DNA from: Sepiola atlantica
Lineage: Eukaryota > Mollusca > Cephalopoda > Sepiida > Sepiolidae
Assembly (NCBI GenBank): GCA_963556195.1
Contig: OY744533.1
Coordinates: 43,732,913 to 43,796,912 of the forward strand
Direction: 5' to 3'
Length of the DNA: 64,000 nucleotides
The stretch's first letter is position 1. The number at the start of each line of letters is the position of its first letter. The position numbers were made by a program, and so were the translations under genes. Under the pieces are notes generated by a model, which saw only the letters and a list, made by a program, of their open reading frames with translations, searched no databases and was not told where the DNA came from. Below, in pieces: positions 45,046-60,000 of this stretch.

Positions 45046-48000
45046 TCTGCTATTTTGAATTGCCGCATTCCATTTATTAGTATTGTGAAGTCCACACACA
45101 TGCAAACAGTTATCAACAGACATATTCGCACACAGTGTTATCTAATCATCACAAATCCTATTGATTAATCAAAATATATTATTCTATTGTCAATCTTTAA
45201 TTGCATTATTCAATCTGCCATTTTGAATTGCAGCATTCCATTTATTAGTATTGTGAAGTCCACACACATGCAAACAGTTATCAACAGACATATTCGCACA
45301 CAGCGTTATCTAATAATCACAAATCCTATTGATTAATCAAAATATATTATACTATTGTCAATCTTTAATTGCATTATTCAATCTGCCATTTTGAATTGCA
45401 GCATTCCATTTATTAGTATTGTGAAGTCCACACACATGCAAACAGTTATCAACAGACATATTCGCACACAGTGTTATCTAATCATCACAAATCCTATTGA
45501 TTAATCAAAATATATTATTCTATTGTCAATCTTTAATTGCATTATTCAATCTGCCATTTTGAATTGCAGCATTCCATTTATTAGTATTGTGAAGTCCACA
45601 CACATGCAAAGAGTTATCAACAGACATATTCGCACACAGTGTTATCTAATCATCACAAATCCTATTGATTAATCAAAATATATTATTCTATTGTCAATCT
45701 TTAATTGCATTATTCAATCTGCCATTTTGAATTGCAGCATTCCATTTATTAGTATTGTGAAGTCCACACACGTGCAAACAGTTATCAACAGACATATTCG
45801 CACACAGTGTTATCTAATCATCACAAATCCTATTGATTAATCAAAATATATTATTCTATTGTCAATCTTTAATTGCATTATTCAATCTGCAATTTTGAAT
45901 TGCCGCATTCCATTTATTAGTATTGTGAAGTCCACACACATGCAAAGAGTTATCAACAGACATATTCGCACACAGTGTTATCTAATCATCACAAATCCTA
46001 TTGATTAACTAAAATATATTATTCTATTGTCAATCTTTAATTGCATTATTCAATCTGCAATTTTGAATTGCCGCATTCCATTAATTAGTATTGTGAAGTC
46101 CACACACATGCAAACAGTTATCAACAGACATATTCGCACACAGTGTTATCTAATCATCACAAATCCTATTGATTAATCAAAATACATTATTCTATTGTCA
46201 ATCTTTAATTGCATTATTCAATCTGCCATTTTGAATTGCAGCATTCCATTTATTAGTATTGTGAAGTCCACACACATGCAAACAGTTATCAACAGACATA
46301 TTCGCACACAGTGTTATCTAATCATCACAAATCCTATTGATTAATCAAAATATATTATTCTATTGTCAATCTTTAATTGCATTATTCAATCTGCCATTTT
46401 GAATTGCAGCATTCCATTTATTAGTATTGTGAAGTCCACACACATTCAAACAGTTATCAACAGACATATTCGCACACAGTGTTATCTAATCATCACAAAT
46501 CCTATTGATTAACTAAAATATATTATTCTATTGTCAATCTTTAATTGCATTATTCAATCTGCCATTTTGAATTGCCGCATTCCATTTATAAGTATTGTGA
46601 AGTCCACACACGTGCAAACAGTTATCAACAGATATATTCGCACACAGTGTTATCTAATCATCACAAATCCTATTGATTAATCAAAATATATTATTCTATT
46701 GTCAATCTTTAATTGCATTATTCAATCTGCCATTTTGAATTGCAGCATTCCATTTATTAGTATTGTGAAGTCCACACACATGCAAACAGTTATCAACAGA
46801 CATATTCGCACACAGTGTTATCTAATCATCACAAATCCTATTTATTAATCAAAATATATCATTCTATTGTCAATCTTTAATTGCATTATTCAATCTGCCA
46901 TTTTGAATTGCAGCATTCCATTTATTAGTATTGTGAAGTCCACACACGTGCAAACAGTTATCAACAGACATATTCGCACACAGTGTTATCTAATCATCAC
47001 AAATCCAATTGATTAATCAAAATATATTATTCTATTGTCAATCTTTAATTGCATTATTCAATCTGCCATTTTGAATTGCCGCATTCCATTTATTAGTATT
47101 GTGAAGTCCACACACATGCAAACAGTTATCAACAGACATATTCGCACACAGCGTTATCTAATCATCACAAATCCTATTGATTAATCAAAATATATTATTC
47201 TATTGTCAATCTTTAATTGCATTATTCAATCTGCCATTTTGAATTGCAGCATTCCATTTATTAGTATTGTGAAGTCAACACACATGCAAACAGTTATCAA
47301 CAGACATATTCGCACACAGTGTTATCTTATCATCACAAATCCTATTGATTAATCAAAATATATTATTCTATTGTCAATCTTTAATTGCATTATTCAATCT
47401 GCCATTTTGAATTGCCGCATTCCATTTATTAGTATTGTGAAGTCCACACACATGCAAAGAGTTATCAACAGACATATTCGCACACAGTGTTATCTAATCA
47501 TCACAAATCCTATTGATTAACTAAAATATATTATTCTATTGTCAATCTTTAATTGCATTATTCAATCTGCAATTTTGAATTGCCGCTTCCATTTATTAGT
47601 ATTGTGAAGTCCACACACATGCAAACAGTTATCAACAGACATATTCGCACACAGTGTTATCTAATCATCACAAATCCAATTGATTAATCAAAATATATTA
47701 TTCTATTGTCAATCTTTAATTGCATTATTCAATCTGCCATTTTGAATTGCAGCATTCCATTTATTAGTATTGTGAAGTCCACACACATGCAAACAGTTAT
47801 CAACAGACATATTTGCACACAGCGTTATCTAATCATCACAAATCCTATTGATTAATCAAAATATATTATTCTATTGTCAATCTTTAATTGCATTATTCAA
47901 TCTGCCATTTTGAATTGCAGCATTCCATTTATTAGTATTGTGAAGTCCACACACATTCAAACAGTTATCAACAGACATATTCGCACACAGTGTTATCTAA

Positions 48001-51000
48001 TCATCACAAATCCTATTGATTAATCAAAATATATTATTCTATTGTCAATCTTTAATTGCATTATTCAATCTGCCATTTTGAATTGCCGCATTCCATTTAT
48101 AAGTATTGTGAAGTCCACACACGTGCAAACAGTTATCAACAGACATATTCGCACACAGTGTTATCTAATCATCACAAATCCTATTGATTAATCAAAATAT
48201 ATTATTCTATTGTCAATCTTTAATTGCATTATTCAATCTGCCATTTTGAATTGCAGCATTCCATTTATTAGTATTGTGAAGTCCACACACATTCAAACAG
48301 TTATCAACAGACATATTCGCACACAGTGTTATCTAATCATCACAAATCCTATTGATTAACTAAAATATATTATTCTATTGTCAATCTTTAATTGCATTAT
48401 TCAATCTGCCATTTTGAATTGCCGCATTCCATTTATAAGTATTGTGAAGTCCACACACGTGCAAACAGTTATCAACAGATATATTCGCACACAGTGTTAT
48501 CTAATCATCACAAATCCTATTGATTAATCAAAATATATTATTCTATTGTCAATCTTTAATTGCATTATTCAATCTGCCATTTTGAATTGCAGCATTCCAT
48601 TTATTAGTATTGTGAAGTCCACACACATGCAAACAGTTATCAACAGACATATTCGCACACAGTGTTATCTAATCATCACAAATCCTATTTATTAATCAAA
48701 ATATATCATTCTATTGTCAATCTTTAATTGCATTATTCAATCTGCCATTTTGAATTGCAGCATTCCATTTATTAGTATTGTGAAGTCCACACACGTGCAA
48801 ACAGTTATCAACAGACATATTCGCACACAGTGTTATCTAATCATCACAAATCCAATTGATTAATCAAAATATATTATTCTATTGTCAATCTTTAATTGCA
48901 TTATTTAATCTGCCATTTTGAATTGCCGCATTCCATTTATTAGTATTGTGAAGTCCACACACATGCAAACAGTTATCAACAGACATATTCGCACACAGCG
49001 TTATCTAATCATCACAAATCCTATTGATTAATCAAAATATATTATTCTATTGTCAATCTTTAATTGCATTATTCAATCTGCCATTTTGAATTGCAGCATT
49101 CCATTTATTAGTATTGTGAAGTCAACACACATGCAAACAGTTATCAACAGACATATTCGCACACAGTGTTATCTTATCATCACAAATCCTATTGATTAAT
49201 CAAAATATATTATTCTATTGTCAATCTTTAATTGCATTATTCAATCTGCCATTTTGAATTGCCGCATTCCATTTATTAGTATTGTGAAGTCCACACACAT
49301 GCAAAGAGTTATCAACAGACATATTCGCACACAGTGTTATCTAATCATCACAAATCCTATTGATTAACTAAAATATATTATTCTATTGTCAATCTTTAAT
49401 TGCATTATTCAATCTGCAATTTTGAATTGCCGCTTCCATTTATTAGTATTGTGAAGTCCACACACATGCAAACAGTTATCAACAGACATATTCGCACACA
49501 GTGTTATCTAATCATCACAAATCCAATTGATTAATCAAAATATATTATTCTATTGTCAATCTTTAATTGCATTATTCAATCTGCCATTTTGAATTGCAGC
49601 ATTCCATTTATTAGTATTGTGAAGTCCACACACATGCAAACAGTTATCAACAGACATATTTGCACACAGCGTTATCTAATCATCACAAATCCTATTGATT
49701 AATCAAAATATATTATTCTATTGTCAATCTTTAATTGCATTATTCAATCTGCCATTTTGAATTGCAGCATTCCATTTATTAGTATTGTGAAGTCCACACA
49801 CATTCAAACAGTTATCAACAGACATATTCGCACACAGTGTTATCTAATCATCACAAATCCTATTGATTAATCAAAATATATTATTCTATTGTCAATCTTT
49901 AATTGCATTATTCAATCTGCCATTTTGAATTGCCGCATTCCATTTATAAGTATTGTGAAGTCCACACACGTGCAAACAGTTATCAACAGACATATTCGCA
50001 CACAGTGTTATCTAATCATCACAAATCCTATTGATTAATCAAAATATATTATTCTATTGTCAATCTTTAATTGCATTATTCAATCTGCCATTTTGAATTG
50101 CAGCATTCCATTTATTAGTATTGTGAAGTCCACACACATGCAAACAGTTATCAACAGACATATTCGCACACAGTGTTATCTAATCATCACAAATCCTATT
50201 TATTAATCAAAATATATTATTCTATTGTCAATCTTTAATTGCATTATTCAATCTGCCATTTTGAATTGCAGCATTCCATTTATTAGTATTGTGAAGTCCA
50301 CACACGTGCAAACAGTTATCAACAGACATATTCGCACACAGTGTTATCTAATCATCACAAATCCAATTGATTAATCAAAATATATTATTCTATTGTCAAT
50401 CTTTAATTGCATTATTCAATCTGCCATTTTGAATTGCCGCATTCCATTTATTAGTATTGTGAAGTCCACACACATGCAAACAGTTATCAACAGACATATT
50501 TGCACACAGCGTTATCTAATCATCACAAATCCTATTGATTAATCAAAATATATTATTCTATTGTCAATCTTTAATTGCATTATTCAATCTGCCATTTTGA
50601 ATTGCAGCATTCCATTTATTAGTATTGTGAAGTCAACACACATGCAAACAGTTATCAACAGACATATTCGCACACAGTGTTATCTTATCATCACAAATCC
50701 TATTGATTAATCAAAATATATTATTCTATTGTCAATCTTTAATTGCATTATTCAATCTGCCATTTTGAATTGCCGCATTCCATTTATTAGTATTGTGAAG
50801 TCCACACACATGCAAACAGTTATCAACAGACATATTTGCACACAGTGTTATCTAATCATCACAAATCCTATTGATTAATCAAAATACATTATTCTATTGT
50901 CAATCTTTAATTGCATTATTCAATCTGCCATTTTGAATTGCCGCATTCCATTTATAAGTATTGTGAAGTCCACACACGTGCAAACAGTTATCAACAGACA

Positions 51001-54000
51001 TATTCGCACACAGTGTTATCTAATCATCACAAATCCTATTGATTAATCAAAATATATTATTCTATTGTCAATTTTTAATTGCATTATTCAATCTGCCATT
51101 TTGAATTGCAGCATTCCATTTATTAGTATTGTGAAGTCCACACACATTCAAACAGTTATCAACAGACATATTCGCACACAGTGTTATCTAATCATCACAA
51201 ATCCTATTGATTAACTAAAATATATTATTCTATTGTCAATCTTTAATTGCATTATTCAATCTGCCATTTTGAATTGCCGCATTCCATTTATAAGTATTGT
51301 GAAGTCCACACACGTGCAAACAGTTATCAACAGATATATTCGCACACAGTGTTATCTAATCATCACAAATCCTATTGATTAATCAAAATATATTATTCTA
51401 TTGTCAATCTTTAATTGCATTATTCAATCTGCCATTTTGAATTGCAGCATTCCATTTATTAGTATTGTGAAGTCCACACACATGCAAACAGTTATCAACA
51501 GACATATTCGCACACAGTGTTATCTAATCATCACAAATCCTATTTATTAATCAAAATATATCATTCTATTGTCAATCTTTAATTGCATTATTCAATCTGC
51601 CATTTTGAATTGCAGCATTCCATTTATTAGTATTGTGAAGTCCACACACGTGCAAACAGTTATCAACAGACATATTCGCACACAGTGTTATCTAATCATC
51701 ACAAATCCAATTGATTAATCAAAATATATTATTCTATTGTCAATCTTTAATTGCATTATTCAATCTGCCATTTTGAATTGCCGCATTCCATTTATTAGTA
51801 TTGTGAAGTCCACACACATGCAAACAGTTATCAACAGACATATTTGCACACAGCGTTATCTAATCATCACAAATCCTATTGATTGACAATAGAATAATAT
51901 ATTTTTATTAATCTTTAATTGCATTATTCAATCTGCCATTTTGAATTGCAGCATTCCATTTATTAGTATTGTGAAGTCAACACACATGCAAACAGTTATC
52001 AACAGACATATTCGCACACAGTGTTATCTTATCATCACAAATCCTATTGATTAATCAAAATATATTATTCTATTGTCAATCTTTAATTGCATTATTCAAT
52101 CTGCCATTTTGAATTGCCGCATTCCATTTATTAGTATTGTGAAGTCCACACACATGCAAAGAGTTATCAACAGACATATTCGCACACAGTGTTATCTAAT
52201 CATCACAAATCCTATTGATTAACTAAAATATATTATTCTATTGTCAATCTTTAATTGCATTATTCAATCTGCCATTTTGAATTGCCGCATTCCATTTATT
52301 AGTATTGTGAAGTCCACACACATGCAAACAGTTATCAACAGACATATTCGCACACAGTGTTATCTAATCATCACAAATCCTATTTATTAATCAAAATATA
52401 TTATTCTATTGTCAATCTTTAATTGCATTATTCAATCTGCCATTTTGAATTGCAGCATTCCATTTATTAGTATTGTGAAGTCCACACACGTGCAAACAGT
52501 TATCAACAGACATATTCGCACACAGTGTTATCTAATCATCACAAATCCTATTGATTAACTAAAATATATTATTCTATTGTCAATCTTTAATTGCATTATT
52601 CAATCTGCCATTTTGAATTGCAGCATTCCATTTATTAGTATTGTGAAGTCCACACACGTGCAAACAGTTATCAACAGACATATTCGCACACAGTGTTATC
52701 TAATCATCACAAATCCAATTGATTAATCAAAATATATTATTCTATTGTCAATCTTTAATTGCATTATTCAATCTGCCATTTTGAATTGCCGCATTCCATT
52801 TATTAGTATTGTGAAGTCCACACACATGCAAACAGTTATCAACAGACATATTTGCACACAGCGTTATCTAATCATCACAAATCCTATTGATTAATCAAAA
52901 TATATTATTCTATTGTCAATCTTTAATTGCATTATTCAATCTGCCATTTTGAATTGCAGCATTCCATTTATTAGTATTGTGAAGTCCACACACATGCAAA
53001 CAGTTATCAACAGACATATTCGCACACAGTGTTATCTAATCATCACAAATCCTATTGATTAATCAAAATATATTATTCTATTGTCAATCTTTAATTGCAT
53101 TATTCAATCTGCCATTTTGAATTGCAGCATTCCATTTATTAGTATTGTGAAGTCCACACACGTGCAAACAGTTATCAACAGACATATTCGCACACAGTGT
53201 TATCTAATCATCACAAATCCAATTGATTAATCAAAATATATTATTCTATTGTCAATCTTTAATTGCATTATTCAATCTGCCATTTTGAATTGCCGCATTC
53301 CATTTATTAGTATTGTGAAGTCCACACACATGCAAACAGTTATCAACAGACATATTTGCACACAGCGTTATCTAATCATCACAAATCCTATTGATTAATC
53401 AAAATATATTATTCTATTGTCAATCTTTAATTGCATTATTCAATCTGCCATTTTGAATTGCAGCATTCCATTTATTAGTATTGTGAAGTCAACACACATG
53501 CAAACAGTTATCAACAGACATATTCGCACACAGTGTTATCTTATCATCACAAATCCTATTGATTAATCAAAATATATTATTCTATTGTCAATCTTTAATT
53601 GCATTATTCAATCTGCCATTTTGAATTGCCGCATTCCATTTATTAGTATTGTGAAGTCCACACACATGCAAAGAGTTATCAACAGACATATTCGCACACA
53701 GTGTTATCTAATCATCACAAATCCTATTGATTAACTAAAATATATTATTCTATTGTCAATCTTTAATTGCATTATTCAATCTGCAATTTTGAATTGCCGC
53801 ATTCAATTTATTAGTATTGTGAAGTCCACACACATGCAAACAGTTATCAACAGACATATTCGCACACAGTGTTATCTAATCATCACAAATCCAATTGATT
53901 AATCAAAATATATTATTCTATTGTCAATCTTTAATTGCATTATTCAATCTGCCATTTTTAATTGCCGCATTCCATTTATTAGTATTGTGAAGTCCACACA

Positions 54001-57000
54001 CATGCAAACAGTTATCAACAGACATATTTGCACACAGCGTTATCTAATCATCACAAATCCTATTGATTAATCAAAATATATTATTCTATTGTCAATCTTT
54101 AATTGCATTATTCAATCTGCCATTTTGAATTGCAGCATTCCATTTATTAGTATTGTGAAGTCCACACACATGCAAACAGTTATCAACAGACATATTCGCA
54201 CACAGTGTTATCTAATCATCACAAATCCTATTTATTAATCAAAATATATCATTCTATTGTCAATCTTTAATTGCATTATTCAATCTGCCATTTTGAATTG
54301 CAGCATTCCATTTATTAGTATTGTGAAGTCCACACACGTGCAAACAGTTATCAACAGACATATTCGCACACAGTGTTATCTAATCATCACAAATCCAATT
54401 GATTAATCAAAATATATTATTCTATTGTCAATCTTTAATTGCATTATTCAATCTGCCATTTTGAATTGCCGCATTCCATTTATTAGTATTGTGAAGTCCA
54501 CACACATGCAAACAGTTATCAACAGACATATTTGCACACAGCGTTATCTAATCATCACAAATCCTATTGATTAATAAAAATATATTATTCTATTGTCAAT
54601 CTTTAATTGCATTATTCAATCTGCCATTTTGAATTGCAGCATTCCATTTATTAGTATTGTGAAGTCAACACACATGCAAACAGTTATCAACAGACATATT
54701 CGCACACAGTGTTATCTTATCATCACAAATCCTATTGATTAATCAAAATATATTATTCTATTGTCAATCTTTAATTGCATTATTCAATCTGCCATTTTGA
54801 ATTGCCGCATTCCATTTATTAGTATTGTGAAGTCCACACACATGCAAAGAGTTATCAACAGACATATTCGCACACAGTGTTATCTAATCATCACAAATCC
54901 TATTGATTAACTAAAATATATTATTCTATTGTCAATCTTTAATTGCATTATTCAATCTGCCATTTTGAATTGCCGCATTCCATTTATTAGTATTGTGAAG
55001 TCCACACACATGCAAACAGTTATCAACAGACATATTCGCACACAGTGTTATCTAATCATCACAAATCCTATTTATTAATCAAAATATATTATTCTATTGT
55101 CAATCTTTAATTGCATTATTCAATCTGCCATTTTGAATTGCAGCATTCCATTTATTAGTATTGTGAAGTCCACACACGTGCAAACAGTTATCAACAGACA
55201 TATTCGCACACAGTGTTATCTAATCATCACAAATCCTATTGATTAACTAAAATATATTATTCTATTGTCAATCTTTAATTGCATTATTCAATCTGCCATT
55301 TTGAATTGCAGCATTCCATTTATTAGTATTGTGAAGTCCACACACGTGCAAACAGTTATCAACAGACATATTCGCACACAGTGTTATCTAATCATCACAA
55401 ATCCAATTGATTAATCAAAATATATTATTCTATTGTCAATCTTTAATTGCATTATTCAATCTGCCATTTTGAATTGCCGCATTCCATTTATTAGTATTGT
55501 GAAGTCCACACACATGCAAACAGTTATCAACAGACATATTTGCACACAGCGTTATCTAATCATCACAAATCCTATTGATTAATCAAAATATATTATTCTA
55601 TTGTCAATCTTTAATTGCATTATTCAATCTGCAATTTTGAATTGCCGCATTCAATTTATTAGTATTGTGAAGTCCACACACATGCAAACAGTTATCAACA
55701 GACATATTCGCACACAGTGTTATCTTATCATCACAAATCCTATTGATTAATCAAAATATATTATTCTATTGTCAATCTTTAATTGCATTATTCAATCTGC
55801 CATTTTGAATTGCCGCATTCCATTTATTAGTATTGTGAAGTCCACACACATGCAAAGAGTTATCAACAGACATATTCGCACACAGTGTTATCTAATCATC
55901 ACAAATCCTATTGATTAACTAAAATATATTATTCTATTGTCAATCTTTAATTGCATTATTCAATCTGCAATTTTGAATTGCCGCATTCAATTTATTAGTA
56001 TTGTGAAGTCCACACACATGCAAACAGTTATCAACAGACATATTCGCACACAGTGTTATCTAATCATCACAAATCCAATTGATTAATCAAAATATATTAT
56101 TCTATTGTCAATCTTTAATTGCATTATTCAATCTGCCATTTTGAATTGCCGCATTCCATTTATTAGTATTGTGAAGTCCACACACATGCAAACAGTTATC
56201 AACAGACATATTCGCACACAGTGTTATCTAATCATCACAAATCCAATTGATTAATCAAAATATATTATTCTATTGTCAATCTTTAATTGCATTATTCAAT
56301 CTGCCATTTTGAATTGCCGCATTCCATTTATTAGTATTGTGAAGTCCACACACATGCAAACAGTTATCAACAGACATATTTGCAAACAGCGTTATCTAAT
56401 CATCACAAATCCTATTGATTAATCAAAATATATTATTCTATTGTCAATCTTTAATTGCATTATTCAATCTGCCATTTTGAATTGCAGCATTCCATTTATT
56501 AGTATTGTGAAGTCAACACACATGCAAACAGTTATCAACAGACATATTCGCACACAGTGTTATCTTATCATCACAAATCCTATTGATTAATCAAAATATA
56601 TTATTCTATTGTCAATCTTTAATTGCATTATTCAATCTGCCATTTTGAATTGCCGCATTCCATTTATTAGTATTGTGAAGTCCACACACATGCAAAGAGT
56701 TATCAACAGACATATTCGCACACAGTGTTATCTAATCATCACAAATCCTATTGATTAACTAAAATATATTATTCTATTGTCAATCTTTAATTGCATTATT
56801 CAATCTGCAATTTTGAATTGCCGCATTCAATTTATTAGTATTGTGAAGTCCACACACATGCAAACAGTTATCAACAGACATATTCGCACACAGTGTTATC
56901 TAATCATCACAAATCCAATTGATTAATCAAAATATATTATTCTATTGTCAATCTTTAATTGCATTATTCAATCTGCCATTTTGAATTGCCGCATTCCATT

Positions 57001-60000
57001 TATTAGTATTGTGAAGTCCACACACATGCAAACAGTTATCAACGGACATATTTGCACACAGCGTTATCTAATCATCACAAATCCTATTGATTAATCAAAA
57101 TATATTATTCTATTGTCAATCTTTAATTGCATTATTCAATCTGCCATTTTGAATTGCAGCATTCCATTTATTAGTATTGTGAAGTCCACACACGTGCAAA
57201 CAGTTATCAACAGACATATTCGCACACAGTGTTATCTAATCATCACAAATCCTATTGATTAATCAAAATATATTATTCTATTGTCATCTTTAATTGCATT
57301 ATTCAATCTGCCATTTTGAATTGCCGCATTCCATTTATTAGTATTGTGAAGTCCACACACATGCAAAGAGTTATCAACAGACATATTCGCACACAGTGTT
57401 ATCTAATCATCACAAATCCTATTGATTAATCAAAATACATTATTCTATTGTCAATCTTTAATTGCATTATTCAATCTGCCATTTTGAATTGCCGCATTCC
57501 ATTTATAAGTATTGTGAAGTCCACACACGTGCAAACAGTTATCAACAGACATATTCGCACACAGTGTTATCTAATCATCACAAATCCTATTGAATAATCA
57601 AAATATATTATTCTATTGTCAATCTTTAATTGCATTATTCAATCTGCCATTTTGAATTGCAGCATTCCATTTATTAGTATTGTGAAGTCCACACACATTC
57701 AAACAGTTATCAACAGACATATTCGCACACAGTGTTATCTAATCATCACAAATCCTATTGATTAATCAAAATATATTATTCTATTGTCAATCTTTAATTG
57801 CATTATTCAATCTGCCATTTTGAATTGCCGCATTCCATTTATTAGTATTGTGAAGTCCACACACATGCAAAGAGTTATCAACAGACATATTCGCACACAG
57901 TGTTATCTAATCATCACAAATCCTATTGATTAATCAAAATATATTATTCTATTGTCAATCTTTAATTGCATTATTCAATCTGCCATTTTGAATTGCCGCA
58001 TTCCATTTATAAGTATTGTGAAGTCCACACACGTGCAAGCAGTTATCAACAGACATATTCGCACACAGTGTTATCTAATCATCACAAATCCTATTGATTA
58101 ATCAAAATATATTATTCTATTGTCAATCTTTAATTGCATTATTCAATCTGCCATTTTGAATTGCAGCATTCCATTTATTAGTATTGTGAAGTCCACACAC
58201 ATGCAAACAGTTATCAACAGACATATTCGCACACAGTGTTATCTAATCATCACAAATCCAATTGATTAATCAAAATATATTATTCTATTGTCAATCTTTA
58301 ATTGCATTATTCAATCTGCCATTTTGAATTGCCGCATTCCATTTATTAGTATTGTGAAGTCCACACACATGCAAACAGTTATCAACAGACATATTTGCAC
58401 ACAGCGTTATCTAATCATCACAAATCCTATTGATTAATCAAAATATATTATTCTATTGTCAATCTTTAATTGCATTATTCAATCTGCCATTTTGAATTGC
58501 CGCATTCCATTTATTAGTATTGTGAAGTCCACACACATGCAAACAGTTATCAACAGACATATTTGCATACAACGTTATCTAATCATCACAAATCCTATTG
58601 ATTAATCAAAATATATTATTCTATTGTCAATCTTTAATTGCATTATTCAATCTGCCATTTTGAATTGCCGCATTCCATTTATTAGTATTGTGAAGTCCAC
58701 ACACATGCAAAGAGTTATCAACAGACATATTCGCACACAGTGTTATCTAATCATCACAAATCCTATTGATTAACTAAAATATATTATTCTATTGTCAATC
58801 TTTAATTGCATTATTCAATCTGCAATTTTGAATTGCCGCATTCCATTTATTAGTATTGTGAAGTCCACACACATGCAAACAGTTATCAACAGACATATTC
58901 GCACACAGTGTTATCTAATCATCACAAATCCTATTGATTAATCAAAATATATTATTCTATTGTCAATCTTTAATTGCATTATTCAATCTGCCATTTTGAA
59001 TTGCAGCATTCCATTTATTAGTATTGTGAAGTCCACACACATGCAAACAGTTATCAACAGACATATTCGCACACAGTGTTATCTAATCACAAATCCTATT
59101 GATTAATCAAAATATATTATTCTATTGTCAATCTTTAATTGCATTATTCAATCTGCCATTTTGAATTGCCGCATTCCATTTATTAGTATTGTGAAGTCCA
59201 CACACATGCAAACAGTTATCAACAGACATATTTGCACACAGCGTTATCTAATCATCACAAATCCTATTGATTAATCAAAATATATTATTCTATTGTCAAT
59301 CTTTAATTGCATTATTCAATCTGCCATTTTGAATTGCCGCATTCCATTTATTAGTATTGTGAAGTCCACACACATGCAAACAGTTATCAACAGACATATT
59401 CGCACACAGCGTTATCTTATCATCACAAATCCTATTGATTAATCAAAATATATTATTCTATTGTCAATCTTTAATTGCATTATTCAATCTGCCATTTTGA
59501 ATTGCCGCATTCCATTTATTAGTATTGTGAAGTCCACACACATGCAAACAGTTATCAACAGACATATTCGCACACAGCGTTATCTTGTCATCACAAATCC
59601 TATTGATTAATCAAAATATATTATTCTATTGTCAATCTTTAATTGCATTATTCAATCTGCCATTTTGAATTGCCGCATTCCATTTATTAGTATTGTGAAG
59701 TCCACACACATGCAAACAGTTATCAACAGACATATTCGCACACAGTGTTATCTAATCATCACAAATCCTATTGATTAACTAAAATATATTATTCTATTGT
59801 AAATCTTTAATTGCATTATTCAATCTGCCATTTTGAATTGCCGCATTCCATTTATTAGTATTGTGAAGTCCACACACATGCAAACAGTTATCAACAGACA
59901 TATTCGCACACAGTGTTATCTAATCATCACAAATCCTATTGATTAATCAAAATATATTATTCTATTGTCAATCTTTAATTGCATTATTCAATCTGCCATT

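Noticed and set aside
44691..45131. 146-aa minus-strand open frame at the satellite edge
   Set aside because: Its start lies in satellite sequence and no domain is recognisable; likely a chance frame.
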